Below are positions 25,464-34,661 of a DNA stretch of 64,000 nucleotides, piece by piece. The stretch lies in assembly GCA_030681645.1 (NCBI GenBank), contig JAUXRX010000039.1, forward strand, positions 1-64,000, in the 5' to 3' direction. The DNA is from Archangium sp. GTDB taxonomy: Bacteria > Myxococcota > Myxococcia > Myxococcales > Myxococcaceae. A program made the translations under genes and the position numbers. The notes below the pieces were generated by a model. That model made no database searches and was not told the origin of the DNA. It saw only the letters and a program-made list of their open reading frames with translations. The number at the start of each line of letters is the position of its first letter. The first letter of the stretch is position 1.

Positions 25464-26270
25464 ATGCGCTCCCTCCTCTTCGCGGTCCTCGCGGGCGTGC
25501 CGGTGCTGGGCTGTTCCCCGATGTCCACCTGCAGTCCGTCAACCTGCGCGACCGGTTGCTGTGACTCGGCGGGGGAATGCCAGCCGGGAACCCAGACGAG
25601 CGCGTGTGGCGCGTCGGGCTTCGCGTGCGGGGTGTGCGGTGCCGGCCAGGCGTGCGGAGCCGGGCAGTGCCTGGGTTCCGCGGGCAGTGGGGGGAGCGGA
25701 GGCGGCAACGTCTCCACCGGTGGAGGTGGAGGCGTGACGGGTGGAGGCGGCGGCAGCATCGCCACCGGTGGAGGCGGGGGCGCAGTCACGGGAGGTGGAG
25801 GCGGTGCGGCAGTGACCGGCGGAGGCGGTGGCAGCGCGACCGGAGGCGGCGGTGGGCCGACGGGCGGGGGCAGTGGCACCGCTCCCTGCGTCCAGCTCGC
25901 GCCTTCCTCGTTCTCAGGCGGCTGTCAGATCTACCTGAACGCCCCCGCGAACTGCGCCGAGCTCGACTTCGGCGCCCTGGGTTACGTGGAGTTCTCCTGG
26001 AGCACCGCCACCACCTTCTGTGAGGGCCCCCATCACTTTCAGCTCGGTGGCGACCCGCCCAGCACGTGGACCGCCGGAAACGCCATCGACTGGGGCCTGT
26101 CGTCAGGCACGCACGCCGATTGGTGGATGGAACGGAACATCGGAGGGTGGATGCGGCTGACCCGCGCCGAGTTCGCCAACCTCACCTCCGTCAACGGTCA
26201 GTACGCATGGCGACTGACCAGCTTCTACGGCTCGGCCTCGGAGGTGCGCGTCTTCACCATCAAGCCGTGA
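25464..26270 (+). CDS. Gly-linker surface lipoprotein
   Basis: 268 aa. Signal MRSLLFAVLAGVPVLGC (lipobox VLGC). A Cys cluster (CSPSTCATGCCDSAGEC, CGASGFACGVCGAGQACGAGQC) resembles the short EGF-like knots seen nearby. A long glycine linker with degenerate GGGGG(V/A)TGG repeats covers about 78-145, followed by a globular part (CVQLAPSSFSGGCQIYLNAPANCAEL ... WTAGNAIDWGLSSGTHADWWMERNIGGWMRL) rich in Trp, suggestive of carbohydrate binding. Convergent with the kinase at 26284. Function unknown. Confidence 0.78.
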   Translation: MRSLLFAVLAGVPVLGCSPMSTCSPSTCATGCCDSAGECQPGTQTSACGASGFACGVCGAGQACGAGQCLGSAGSGGSGGGNVSTGGGGGVTGGGGGSIATGGGGGAVTGGGGGAAVTGGGGGSATGGGGGPTGGGSGTAPCVQLAPSSFSGGCQIYLNAPANCAELDFGALGYVEFSWSTATTFCEGPHHFQLGGDPPSTWTAGNAIDWGLSSGTHADWWMERNIGGWMRLTRAEFANLTSVNGQYAWRLTSFYGSASEVRVFTIKP

Positions 26271-26283
26271 GCCTGAAGGGCGC

Positions 26284-28857
26284 TCAGAGCCCGTGCTTCG
26301 AGGCGAGCGCGCGCAGCTCGGCGTCTGCAGCGCCCGTTGCGGTCAGCGCCCTCACGATGGGCCTCGCATCTTCGAGGCGCCCCAGCTCGATCAGCACCTG
26401 CGCCAGCCGGCCCCGCTGCTTCGCCGGGGCGTCGTCGGCGCCCCCCGCCTTCTGGAAGATCTCGAGCGCGCGGACCAACGACGCCCTGGGGTCCTGGCCT
26501 TCCAGGCGTTGAACCCGGCCCAGCTCGAGGCACGAGACGCCCACGTCGACCTGGAAGCTCTCGTCGCTCTTCGCCAGCGCTTCCCGCAGGGCGAGGGCGC
26601 GGCCGTGCAGTTCCCGCGCGGCGGGCGCGTGGCCCTGCTTGCGCTCGACCCGCCCCACGTTGGTCAAGCCGTCGGCGAGCGCGGCCTGGACGAAGGCGTT
26701 CTCGGCCTCCTTCGCCAGCAGACGTTCGGAGATCTTCACGTCTTCGCGATACTCGGACAGCGCGCCCTCGAGCTTGTCCTGATCTTCACGCGCCCGGCCC
26801 AGGAACGAGTGGGCGGCCGAGAGCCCGTCCAGGCGGATGGCGTTCTCGGGATCGCGCGCGAGCGCGGCTTCGCTGAGCGCCACGGCCTCCGTCGCCAGCA
26901 CCTCGGCTTCAGCCGGCTTGCCACCCAGCCGGGTAATCCGCCCCAGGTCATTGAGCGAGATGGACAGGTAGTCCTCGAGCTCGAGGTCCTGCGGGAAGTC
27001 GGTGCGCAGGGCGCGTGCCCGGCCCAGGTTCTCGCTGAACGAGGCCAGCGCATCCCGCGCCGCACCGACCGCCTCCTGCGCCCGGCCCAGGTAGAGGTAC
27101 GACTTGGCCAACGCGAGGCGGACGTCGCGTGTCTTCGGCTCGACGCCCTGGAGGCCCTCGACTCCCCTCCGGTGCGCCTTCACCGCGTCGGCAGGTCGCC
27201 CCAGCGCGTAGAGAACGCGGCCCTCGTCGTTCGCTGCGTCGCCCGCCCGCGCCCGCAGGTCAGCGTCGGCTGGCGCGCGGTCGAGCAGCGCCTGCAAGAG
27301 CGAGCTGGCGAGCTCGAACTCGGTGAGGGCCACGGCCAGCTCGCCTCGTTGCTCCTCGTACACCCGGCCCTGAAGGTTGGCTGCCGCGGCCCGCAGCCCG
27401 TCGGTCTCGGCGTTGACGATGGCCCCCGCCAGCAGCTCGCGGGAGTTCTTGATCAACGCGGCGGCCTCGTCTCCCTTCGACTGGGCCAGCCGCACGGTGG
27501 CCAGCTGGTTGAGCATGCGCGCGCGCCGCTGCGGTGACAGCTCCTCGGCGGGCACGGTCTCGAAGTAGCTCTGCACCGCCTTCGAGACGTCTTCGAGCAC
27601 GTCGAGGCGACTGGAGGGCTCGAGCTTCTTGCGCAGGTCGCCCAGCATGAAGTCCACCAGCTCTTCGGCGCGCGCGCGCGAGGCCTCGGCGCGCTCCCTC
27701 GCCGCCCGGGCTTCGCGCGCCTGCAGCACGGTGGACACCACGCCTCCCACGAGCGAGAGGCTCACCAGGCTCGCGGCGACGACCGCGAACCGGTTCCGCG
27801 CGAGGAACTTGCCCAGGCGGTAGCCGAAGGTCGCGGGGCGGGCGCGCACCGGCAGGCGGGCCTGAGAGCGGAGCAGATCGTCGGCGAGCTGATCGACGGT
27901 GGCGTAGCGCAGCTCAGGCTCCTTGCGCAGCGCGGTGAGGATGATGGTGTCGAGATCGCCGCCGAGGCGGGGCGAGGGCGGGTCTGCCTCGAGGATGGCG
28001 CGTGAGAGCGTCTCTCCGCTGCCTTCGAAGGGCCGCCGGCCCACCAGCAGCTCGTAGAGGATGACGCCCAGCGCCCAGACGTCGGCAGCGGTGGTGACGC
28101 GCTCGCCGCGCACCTGCTCCGGGCTGGCGTAGGCCGGCGTGAGCAATTGCTGGCCGGTCTTCGTGCGCTCTTCGCCGGGCTCCTCGCCGAGGACCTTGGC
28201 GATGCCGAAGTCGAGCAGCTTGAGCTCGCCGCCCGCGGTGACCAGGACGTTGCCGGGCTTGAGGTCGCGGTGCACCACCAGGTTGCGATGGGCGTACTGC
28301 ACCGCGCTGCACAACTTCTGGAACAGCGCGAGCCGCCCCTCGACGTCGAGCTTCTGCTGGGTGCACCAGTCGAGCAGCGACTGGCCCTCGACGTACTCCA
28401 TGACGAGCCATGGTCTCCCCTCGGCGGTCGCGCCTCCGTCGAGCAGGCGGGCGATGTTCGGGTGCTGGAGCGACGCGAGAATCTGCCGCTCGTCCCGAAA
28501 GCGCGCGAGCAGATCGTCGGTGTCCAGGCCTCGCCGCAGCAGCTTGAGCGCGGCCTGCATGGCGAAGACCCCGTCGGAGCGCTCGGCCAGGTAGACCGTG
28601 CCCATGCCGCCGCGGCCCAGCTCCTGCTTGATGTGCCAGGGCCCGACGTCGGGCGGGGGCGCTTCGACCGGCAGGTTGGCCGGAGCGTCGAGGAAGGCCC
28701 CCGCCCTGGCGTCGGCTGAGAGCAGGGAGCGCACCTCGGCCAGCAGCTCCGCGTCGCCGCCACACGCCTCGACCACCCAGGCCTCCCGCGCCTCGCCCTC
28801 GCGCTCGAGCGCCGCCTGGAACACCGCATTGACCCTCGCCCACAGGCTCGCGTTCAT
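26284..28857 (-). CDS. Ser/Thr protein kinase with TM helix and TPR tail
   Basis: 857 aa; ATG at 28857. Kinase domain about 75-330: GRGGMGTVYLAE, catalytic Lys in AALKLLRRGL, HRDLKPGNVLV, DFGIAKVLG, and TPAYASPEQVRGE in the activation loop, all canonical and active-looking. After it comes one TM helix (FAVVAASLVSLSLVGGVVSTVL, about 355-377), a charged coiled-coil stretch, then TPR-like repeats (LQGRVYEEQRGELAVALTEF, ALAKSYLYLGRAQEAVGAARDAL, DGLTNVGRVERKQGHAPAARELHGRALAL) to the end. This is the PASTA-less bacterial kinase type that pairs with an ECF sigma. It is divergent from the sigma factor with 24 bp between starts, so signalling through phosphorylation of the sigma factor is a reasonable inference. 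Confidence 0.92.
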   Translation of the reverse strand: MNASLWARVNAVFQAALEREGEAREAWVVEACGGDAELLAEVRSLLSADARAGAFLDAPANLPVEAPPPDVGPWHIKQELGRGGMGTVYLAERSDGVFAMQAALKLLRRGLDTDDLLARFRDERQILASLQHPNIARLLDGGATAEGRPWLVMEYVEGQSLLDWCTQQKLDVEGRLALFQKLCSAVQYAHRNLVVHRDLKPGNVLVTAGGELKLLDFGIAKVLGEEPGEERTKTGQQLLTPAYASPEQVRGERVTTAADVWALGVILYELLVGRRPFEGSGETLSRAILEADPPSPRLGGDLDTIILTALRKEPELRYATVDQLADDLLRSQARLPVRARPATFGYRLGKFLARNRFAVVAASLVSLSLVGGVVSTVLQAREARAARERAEASRARAEELVDFMLGDLRKKLEPSSRLDVLEDVSKAVQSYFETVPAEELSPQRRARMLNQLATVRLAQSKGDEAAALIKNSRELLAGAIVNAETDGLRAAAANLQGRVYEEQRGELAVALTEFELASSLLQALLDRAPADADLRARAGDAANDEGRVLYALGRPADAVKAHRRGVEGLQGVEPKTRDVRLALAKSYLYLGRAQEAVGAARDALASFSENLGRARALRTDFPQDLELEDYLSISLNDLGRITRLGGKPAEAEVLATEAVALSEAALARDPENAIRLDGLSAAHSFLGRAREDQDKLEGALSEYREDVKISERLLAKEAENAFVQAALADGLTNVGRVERKQGHAPAARELHGRALALREALAKSDESFQVDVGVSCLELGRVQRLEGQDPRASLVRALEIFQKAGGADDAPAKQRGRLAQVLIELGRLEDARPIVRALTATGAADAELRALASKHGL

Positions 28858-28869
28858 GGCGCCACGCAG

Positions 28870-28875
28870 TATTCT
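28870..28875 (+). promoter_or_regulatory. -10-like element 6 nt before the ECF start
   Basis: TATTCT ends 6 nt before the ATG at 28882; no Shine-Dalgarno is present, and no clear -35 lies 17 nt upstream. If used, transcription would begin at the start codon itself. Confidence 0.4.
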
Positions 28876-28881
28876 CGAAAC

Positions 28882-29430
28882 ATGTCGGACGAGGCGGGGG
28901 AAATCACGGCGCTGCTGGCGCACTGGCGCACGGGGGAATCGCAGGAAAAGCTCTTCGCGCTCGTCTTTGAGAACCTGCGCCGCATCGCCGCCAACCAGTT
29001 CAAGGGCGAGCGCGACGATCACACCCTGCAGCCCACCGCGGTGGTGAACGAGGCGTGGATGAAGCTCGTCGGGCAGCGCGTCGACTTCAAGGACCGCGCA
29101 CACTTCTTCGCCATCGCCGCGCAGGCGATGCGGCGGATCCTCGTCGACCACGCGCGGCAGAAGCGGGCCCAGAAGAGGGAGACGCCGGTCTGGCTCGAGG
29201 AGCCGTCGACGGGCGGCGTGAACGTCGACGTCATCGCGCTCGACGACTCGCTGCAGAAGCTGGCCGCGCTCGACCAGGACCAGGCGCGGGTAGTCGAGCT
29301 CAAGTACTTCGCCGGGCTGACCAACGAAGAGGTGGCCGAGGCGATGGGCAACTCGGTGGCCACGGTGAAGCGCGCCTGGCAGGCCGCGCGTGCGTTTCTG
29401 TTCCGGGAACTGGGCGGCGAGGGCCCCTGA
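28882..29430 (+). CDS. ECF-type RNA polymerase sigma factor (TIGR02999/Sig-70_X6-like)
   Basis: 182 aa. Sigma-2: SQEKLFALVFENLRRIAANQFKGERDDHTLQPTAVVNEAWMKLVGQ; then DRAHFFAIAAQAMRRILVDHARQKRAQKR; sigma-4: KLAALDQDQARVVELKYFAGLTNEEVAEAMGNSVATVKRAWQAARAFL. The HALQPT-like phrase and AHFFAIAAQAMRRILVDHAR are hallmarks of the ECF group linked to Ser/Thr kinases rather than anti-sigma factors. No anti-sigma gene is adjacent; the divergent kinase at 26284 is the likely regulator. Targets unknown. Confidence 0.92.
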   Translation: MSDEAGEITALLAHWRTGESQEKLFALVFENLRRIAANQFKGERDDHTLQPTAVVNEAWMKLVGQRVDFKDRAHFFAIAAQAMRRILVDHARQKRAQKRETPVWLEEPSTGGVNVDVIALDDSLQKLAALDQDQARVVELKYFAGLTNEEVAEAMGNSVATVKRAWQAARAFLFRELGGEGP

Positions 29431-29434
29431 CGGT

Positions 29435-30655
29435 TCAGCGAATGAAGTTGCCGTCGGTGCAGCAATAGAAGCCGGTGGCGGTGGTGGCCGGGTCCTGCTG
29501 CGCGTCGAAGTTGTCACCCGTGGTGGCGTTGGTGACGGCGGCAAAGTCGTCAGCGAGGCGGTCGGCGAGCCAGTAGCCGCTCAGCAGGACTTCCTGAGTG
29601 TGGGAGAGGGTCGCCGGCCCACGTGCGATCGTGAGCTCCTGAATCGTGCACAGCCGCGACGCGCTGTAGTTGGTAGCGCACGCACGCACGGCGCCCACCC
29701 AGGTCGCTGCCTGGGCCACGGGGCGCGTGCAGAGCACCTTCGTGCCCTCGGGTGAGCCGGTGGTTGCGAACCAGTGCGAGCGGAAGCCCAGAGGGCAGAC
29801 GTACCCGTGCCCATGGTCGGCACGCGCGGGGGAGGTCGACGTGCCGTAGAGGGCGCCCACCAGGTAGTTCGCGGCGATGGTGGTCCCGCTCTGAATGAGG
29901 CCGGTGCCCGGGGTGAGGTCTGCCTGACAGGTCACGGAGCCATTGGCGTTGAGGGCGGTCACGTGCTGACCCACCGGGCAGGTGAGGACCGTGCCGACCG
30001 GCAGGTACGCGCCGGCGTGGTTGTGATCGGAGCGCGCGGCAGTCGTGGCCACACCTGCGCCCGCGAAGGCGACGGACACCGAAGAGCCGGCGATGGTGAT
30101 CCCGGCCCCTGCCACGTAGGTCGTTCCGCCGCTGTCGGGTGCGCAGATGACCGAGCCACTCGCGTCGAGGCCGACGACCTTGTCAGTGCCGGTGCAGCCG
30201 AGCGACGCCCCGACGGGGAGGTAGGTGCCGGCGTGGGTGTGGTTGGCCCGCGCGACGTCGCCAGGCGTGAGGTTGCCCAGCGTGGCGCTGCTCGCCGAGA
30301 GGGTGGAGCGCACTGCGTAGGGCACGCTCGTCACCACGAGTCGCGGCGAGAGGACCTGGCCGTCGACGCTCACCTCGAGGAAGAGCGGGCGCCCATCGAA
30401 GATGACCGGCGTGAGCGGAGACTGGGCTCCGAGGGTCAGCGCGACGAGGCCGTTGTCCGCGCTGGCGAGGGTCGATTCGCTCCACGACTCCGTGCCACCG
30501 CTGGGTGTGTCGAAGAGCTTGAGCAGGAGCGTGTGGCTGCCCGTGAGCGGCGCGCCCGCGTTCGACAACCGCGCGCTGAGGGAGACCTGCTGAGGGACGT
30601 TCTGGGCGAGCGCGACGCTCGAGAAGACCGCGACCGCGAGGAGGAGTGTTTTCAT
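29435..30655 (-). CDS. Secreted tail-fibre-like protein with HxH repeats
   Basis: 406 aa; ATG at 30655 overlaps the stop of the upstream lipoprotein gene (ATGA). Signal MKTLLLAVAVFSSVALA. N-terminal beta domain (LSARLSNAGAPLTGSHTLLLKLFDTPSGG), then three repeats of an AR(A/S)(N/D)HxHxG motif (ARANHTHAGTYLPVG, ARSDHNHAGAYLPVG, ARADHGHGYV) typical of trimeric phage-fibre needles that bind metal through His pairs. The C-terminal Cys-rich domain (RACATNYSASRLCTIQELTIAR ... TGFYCCTDGNF) is common in myxobacterial secreted proteins. Probably a trimeric surface or secreted fibre. Confidence 0.75.
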   Translation of the reverse strand: MKTLLLAVAVFSSVALAQNVPQQVSLSARLSNAGAPLTGSHTLLLKLFDTPSGGTESWSESTLASADNGLVALTLGAQSPLTPVIFDGRPLFLEVSVDGQVLSPRLVVTSVPYAVRSTLSASSATLGNLTPGDVARANHTHAGTYLPVGASLGCTGTDKVVGLDASGSVICAPDSGGTTYVAGAGITIAGSSVSVAFAGAGVATTAARSDHNHAGAYLPVGTVLTCPVGQHVTALNANGSVTCQADLTPGTGLIQSGTTIAANYLVGALYGTSTSPARADHGHGYVCPLGFRSHWFATTGSPEGTKVLCTRPVAQAATWVGAVRACATNYSASRLCTIQELTIARGPATLSHTQEVLLSGYWLADRLADDFAAVTNATTGDNFDAQQDPATTATGFYCCTDGNFIR

Positions 30656-31014
30656 GGTTGGAGGACTGCTGAGCCTTCGAGGGAGATGGTGCCGCCGCTG
30701 GCGCGGACACGGGTGGGGGTGACAGCGAACTGAACGTCTGCGGTGACGCCGTTGGGCTGGGCGACGCGGCCAGCGGCTGACGAGAACTCGAGGACGTTGG
30801 GTGAGGCGGTGGTGCCGCCGCCGCCGCCGGTGGTGCCGCCTCCACCGCCGGTGAGGCCGCCGCCGCCTCCTCCGGTGGTGCCGCCTCCACCGCCGGTCGT
30901 GCCACCGCCTCCGCCGCCTGTTCCGCCGTCATCCCCTGTGGGGGGCATGCCGCAATTGCACCCAGCGCCGAACGATACGGCGGCGAGGAGCAACACTGCT
31001 CGTGTGGTGATCAT
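30652..31014 (-). CDS. Small Gly-rich lipoprotein
   Basis: 120 aa. Signal MITTRAVLLLAAVSFGAGC with lipobox GAGC. The body is GGTGGGGGGTT repeats over about residues 30-68, then a short beta segment (NVLEFSSAAGRVAQPNGVTADVQFAVTPTRV). It precedes and overlaps the fibre-like protein by 4 bp, so they probably work together, the lipoprotein as anchor. Confidence 0.75.
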   Translation of the reverse strand: MITTRAVLLLAAVSFGAGCNCGMPPTGDDGGTGGGGGGTTGGGGGTTGGGGGGLTGGGGGTTGGGGGTTASPNVLEFSSAAGRVAQPNGVTADVQFAVTPTRVRASGGTISLEGSAVLQP

Positions 31015-31172
31015 GAGGTCTCCAGCTCCAGACGCGCAGGCGGCTGGAAAAGAGGCTCACGAAAGGGGCTGACGGCGAGACGTGGCGGCACCGGTCGAGG
31101 GTCGCGCTCAACGGCGCGCGCACGCTCCGCCACCCAGCGGTCCGAACGACCCGTTGCGGGGTGGCGGCGTCG

Positions 31173-32384
31173 CTACTTGATCGCGCGTTGCGCGCGACGA
31201 CGGAGCAGGAATGAGCCCAGGAACAACGCCATCGGCTCGATGCTGGTGCAACCGCAACCACCCGGAGCGTCGCCGCCACCGCCACCGCCACCGCCGGTCG
31301 TGCCATTTCCGCCGCCCGTCGCGCTGCCTCCGCCGGTGGCAGTCCCTCCGCCGGCTCCTGTCGCGCCACCGCCACCACCCGTGCCCGCGTCGGGCGTGAT
31401 CACCCCCGCATCGGGAACGGGCACGCCGCCATCGCTCGCCGAGGCGATCCCGAAGAACTCGGCCGCGTAGCGGCTCGAGCACACGCTCACGTCGAGAATG
31501 AACGGGCTCGGCGTGCCGCAGCCGCGCGCGGCGTCGATCGCCGTGCCGTGGCTCATGCCCGCCAGGCTCCACGACTCGACCAGGGTCACGCCCGCCGCGT
31601 TCCTGAACTCCCGGCGCGTGGCGATGCCCACGGTGCTCGTCGCGTCGGCCGTGAGGTCGACGCCGTTCACGTCGGTCCACTGGTCCACCTGCTCCTGCAG
31701 GTTGCCGGGCCGAACGGTGGTGTCGCTCGTGCCATGCCAGAGCGAGACGCGCGGCGCGGGACTCGAGCCAGCCACGGCGCGCACCAGGGCCCCCCACTGC
31801 GCAGGCGTCTGATCGGCCGGCGAGCTCATGCAGGTCAGCCCCTGGAGCTGCGTGGTGGCGCACGCGAACGGCAGCCCCGCCATCACCGCGCCGCGCGAGA
31901 ACACGTCGGGCGCGACGGCGAGCAGCACACCGGTCATCGCGCCGCCCGCGGACAGGCCCGTCACGTACACGCGCGAAGGATCGACTCCGCGGGTCGTGAC
32001 CAGGTGCTGAACCATCTGCAGGATCGAGGTGACCTGCGGTCCGCTGCGCGTCTGCTGGTTGGCGGTGAACCAGTCGAAGCACGCGCTGTTCGCGGTCGTC
32101 TGCGGGTACGCGACGAGGAAGCGGTGCTGGGTGGCGAGCGTGTTCCAGCCCGTGGTCGCGTAGACGTCAGCCGTCTGGCCGCAGCCGTGCAACGCGACGA
32201 CCAGCGGCGCGTTGGCGCCGAGGCCCGCGGGCTGGTGAATGAACAGCGAGAGTCCGCCGGGGTTCGTGCCGAAGCCCGTCACCGCGGTCAGCGCCTCGTG
32301 CTGGCTCGACCAGCCCTCACCGGTGAGCTCTGGCCCGCAGCCCGTGATGAAGAGCAGGGCGGTGATGATGCAGACGTGTCGCAT
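31173..32384 (-). CDS. Secreted PHB-depolymerase/feruloyl-esterase-like hydrolase with MYXO-CTERM-like tail
   Basis: 403 aa; ATG at 32384 chosen because AGAGAGG precedes it and it starts a lipoprotein-type signal (MRHVCIITALLFITGC). Alpha/beta-hydrolase landmarks: PLVVALHGCGQTADVY (oxyanion region), GLSAGGAMT (nucleophile Ser), LWHGTSDTTV (Asp), and GMSHGTAID (His). This fits the LpqC/PHB-depolymerase family, which hydrolyses polyesters or feruloyl esters. A DAGV/GGGG linker follows, and the C-terminus GGCGCTSIEPMALFLGSFLLRRRAQRAIK is a MYXO-CTERM-like sorting signal. 18 bp behind the ASH-domain gene, so co-transcribed. Confidence 0.87.
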   Translation of the reverse strand: MRHVCIITALLFITGCGPELTGEGWSSQHEALTAVTGFGTNPGGLSLFIHQPAGLGANAPLVVALHGCGQTADVYATTGWNTLATQHRFLVAYPQTTANSACFDWFTANQQTRSGPQVTSILQMVQHLVTTRGVDPSRVYVTGLSAGGAMTGVLLAVAPDVFSRGAVMAGLPFACATTQLQGLTCMSSPADQTPAQWGALVRAVAGSSPAPRVSLWHGTSDTTVRPGNLQEQVDQWTDVNGVDLTADATSTVGIATRREFRNAAGVTLVESWSLAGMSHGTAIDAARGCGTPSPFILDVSVCSSRYAAEFFGIASASDGGVPVPDAGVITPDAGTGGGGGATGAGGGTATGGGSATGGGNGTTGGGGGGGGDAPGGCGCTSIEPMALFLGSFLLRRRAQRAIK

Positions 32385-32402
32385 GCGCCTCTCTGGCACA
32401 GC

Positions 32403-34598
32403 TCAGGGCACGCAGGCGGCGCGGTATTTGATCTCGAGCGTCTCGCCCGGCGCGGGCGCCTTGTCCGGCGCGAAGACCACCGCGTTGAGCGTCAGGTCGA
32501 GCATCCAGTCGGAGGCAGGCACCGGCCGCCCGTCGATGGTCAGCTCGAGCTCGCTCGGGCTCGCCGGCAGGGAGCTCAGGTAGAAGGTGGTGCGGAAGCC
32601 GCAGGTCGGCGTGCCCAGCCCCACGAAGCTCTGCCACCACGATGGATTGCAGATGTCCTCGCGCGCACCGTTCGAGGCGGTGACGAGGCCCTGGTGTGTG
32701 CCGTCGTCCGCGGTCTCGACGGCGCAGGTGGAAGAGCTCAGCGCGGTCACCGCGCTCCACGAAAAGCGGGAGGCGGGACGCTGAGCCTGGAGCGCCTGCA
32801 GCGAGCTCATCGGGCTGGGCGACTGCTCGAGCGCGTCAGTGATGCACAAGCCGGAGAGGGAGCTCCCTGTCCTCAGTCCCGCGTCCTGGACGAGGTCCGC
32901 GGCGGGACCGATGCAGGCCTCGATCTCGGAGCCCACCGGGAGCGCGTCGAAGGCCGAGAGGGCGCGCTCGACGAACTGGGGATCGCCCGACGAGGTCCAG
33001 CGCATGCCCGCGTCGTTGGCGAGCAACTGCGCGCTGGCCCCCGGAGCGCCGTCTGCGGCTGCGAAGCCCAACCGGGCGTCGATGCACCTGCTCGACATCG
33101 ACGTGAGCATCGGGGTGAGGTTCGCGCGCACGCTCGCGCGCTTCGGCACGAACGACGGCGAAGCGTCGACCATCAGCAGCACGTCGATGATCGGCAGCGG
33201 GTCCTGGCGAAAGGTGTCCACGCTCAGTGGGTTCAGGTCGCCGCGGGCCTGCAGCGCGACGACCAGGTCGCCCTCTTCCAACGTCGAGATGAGCACCGCC
33301 CCCGTGTCCGGCCCGTAGTTGATCGGCCGGTACCTGAGCGTCAGCAGCACCGGCGTGCTGTTGCCGGGCTGAATCACCGTGGCCGCGGGTGGGCCGCTGA
33401 CGAGGAAGAACTCGGGGCACGGCGCGGTGCCCGGACAGTTCGGGCCGCCGGGGCCCTCACCCGCGGCGGCGCCGACCACGACGGACTGCACCGTGATCGG
33501 CCGCGAGCACGCGTTGTAGAGCTGCACGTTGCGGTTGGGCGAGGCGCAGTCGCGGCGCACCGTGCCGAAGTCGAGGGTTCTGGGCGCGATCACCAGGCAC
33601 TGGACCGAGGGGGGCTCCACCCGAATGGGCACCTCGAGCGCGGCGGTGCCGGCGGCCAGCACGCGCACCTTCCCGACCAACCCCGCCGGCGTCGACGGAG
33701 GCCGCACGCGGATGGCCCTCGACAGCACCGCGCCCGGCGCGAGCCGCAGGGGCATCGGCCCTCCGCTCACGAACTCGAGGTGCCCCGCCGGCGTGGACTC
33801 GAGGGTGATCGCCTCGACGAGGCACGTGCCCGGGCCCTGGTGCGTGACGTCGAGCACACCGCCCCGGTTGATCAGCACCACCTCGGCGGGCGCCGAGAAG
33901 ACGCAGGGCTCGTAGGCCTCCACCAGCGCCGCGAACTGAATCGTGACCTCGGGGCGCAGCGCGTCGTTCGAGGGGAACACGACTGACCACCGTCGCGCGC
34001 CGGGCGTGGTGACGAGCACCGAGAGCGGCACCTCGAGCAACGTCTGGGTCTCGACCGATGCAGGCGGCACCCACGGCTCACAGGTCGAGCCCACGAAGGT
34101 GCCCACGCAGAGCTCCGCGCCGTCGACGCGCGGAGCTCCGAGCTTCAGGGCCGAGCCGGCGGTGCCCGCGTTCTGCACGACCAGCTTCGAGGTCGAGGCC
34201 CTCGGTGTTTCCCCGGTCACGAGCGTGATGGGCGGGAGCGTCACCTGCGCCGCCGCAGAGAAGCGGGGGCCGGTTCCTCTTCCCGAGAGCGCGACCTCCA
34301 CGTCGCCGATCACCAGGGTGCCCGCGCGTGCTCCGAGGTCGGTGGGGGAGAAGCGCACCATGAGGCTCGAGGTCGCGCCGCCGCCCAGCGTGGCCCGCGC
34401 CTCTTCCACCGTGAAGTCGCCCGTCGCCTCGAAGGCGAGCGCCTGCGGTGCCGAGCCGCTGTTGGTGAGCACGAGCGCGACCCTGCGCGACTGACCCAAC
34501 TCCACGTCGCCGAACACCATCGAGTCGTCGTGCACGAGCGGCGCGGGGCTGCACGCCGCGAGGAAGCACAGCACGGTCGTCAACGCGGGCAGACGCAT
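32403..34598 (-). CDS. ASH-type (choice-of-anchor D) Ig-repeat lipoprotein with vWA-like domain
   Basis: 731 aa; ATG at 34598. Signal MRLPALTTVLCFLAACS (lipobox LAAC). N-terminal repeats (MVFGDVELGQSRRVALVLTNSGSAPQALAFEATGDFTV ... FSPTDLGARAGTLVIGDVEVALSGRG) are classic ASPM/SPD2/Hydin-type Ig domains. Around residue 470-700 PIIDVLLMVDASPSFVPKRASVRANLTPMLTSM begins a vWA-like domain whose MIDAS motif DxSxS reads DASPS. The C-terminus is beta-rich (SELELTIDGRPVPASDWMLDL). Probably a surface adhesin, operonic with the esterase at 31173. Confidence 0.78.
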   Translation of the reverse strand: MRLPALTTVLCFLAACSPAPLVHDDSMVFGDVELGQSRRVALVLTNSGSAPQALAFEATGDFTVEEARATLGGGATSSLMVRFSPTDLGARAGTLVIGDVEVALSGRGTGPRFSAAAQVTLPPITLVTGETPRASTSKLVVQNAGTAGSALKLGAPRVDGAELCVGTFVGSTCEPWVPPASVETQTLLEVPLSVLVTTPGARRWSVVFPSNDALRPEVTIQFAALVEAYEPCVFSAPAEVVLINRGGVLDVTHQGPGTCLVEAITLESTPAGHLEFVSGGPMPLRLAPGAVLSRAIRVRPPSTPAGLVGKVRVLAAGTAALEVPIRVEPPSVQCLVIAPRTLDFGTVRRDCASPNRNVQLYNACSRPITVQSVVVGAAAGEGPGGPNCPGTAPCPEFFLVSGPPAATVIQPGNSTPVLLTLRYRPINYGPDTGAVLISTLEEGDLVVALQARGDLNPLSVDTFRQDPLPIIDVLLMVDASPSFVPKRASVRANLTPMLTSMSSRCIDARLGFAAADGAPGASAQLLANDAGMRWTSSGDPQFVERALSAFDALPVGSEIEACIGPAADLVQDAGLRTGSSLSGLCITDALEQSPSPMSSLQALQAQRPASRFSWSAVTALSSSTCAVETADDGTHQGLVTASNGAREDICNPSWWQSFVGLGTPTCGFRTTFYLSSLPASPSELELTIDGRPVPASDWMLDLTLNAVVFAPDKAPAPGETLEIKYRAACVP

Positions 34599-34661
34599 GC
34601 TTCCTTCTATTCCTCTCTGGCGACCAGACGCCATGCGGTGAGGGGTGCTACGGGGTCAGTC

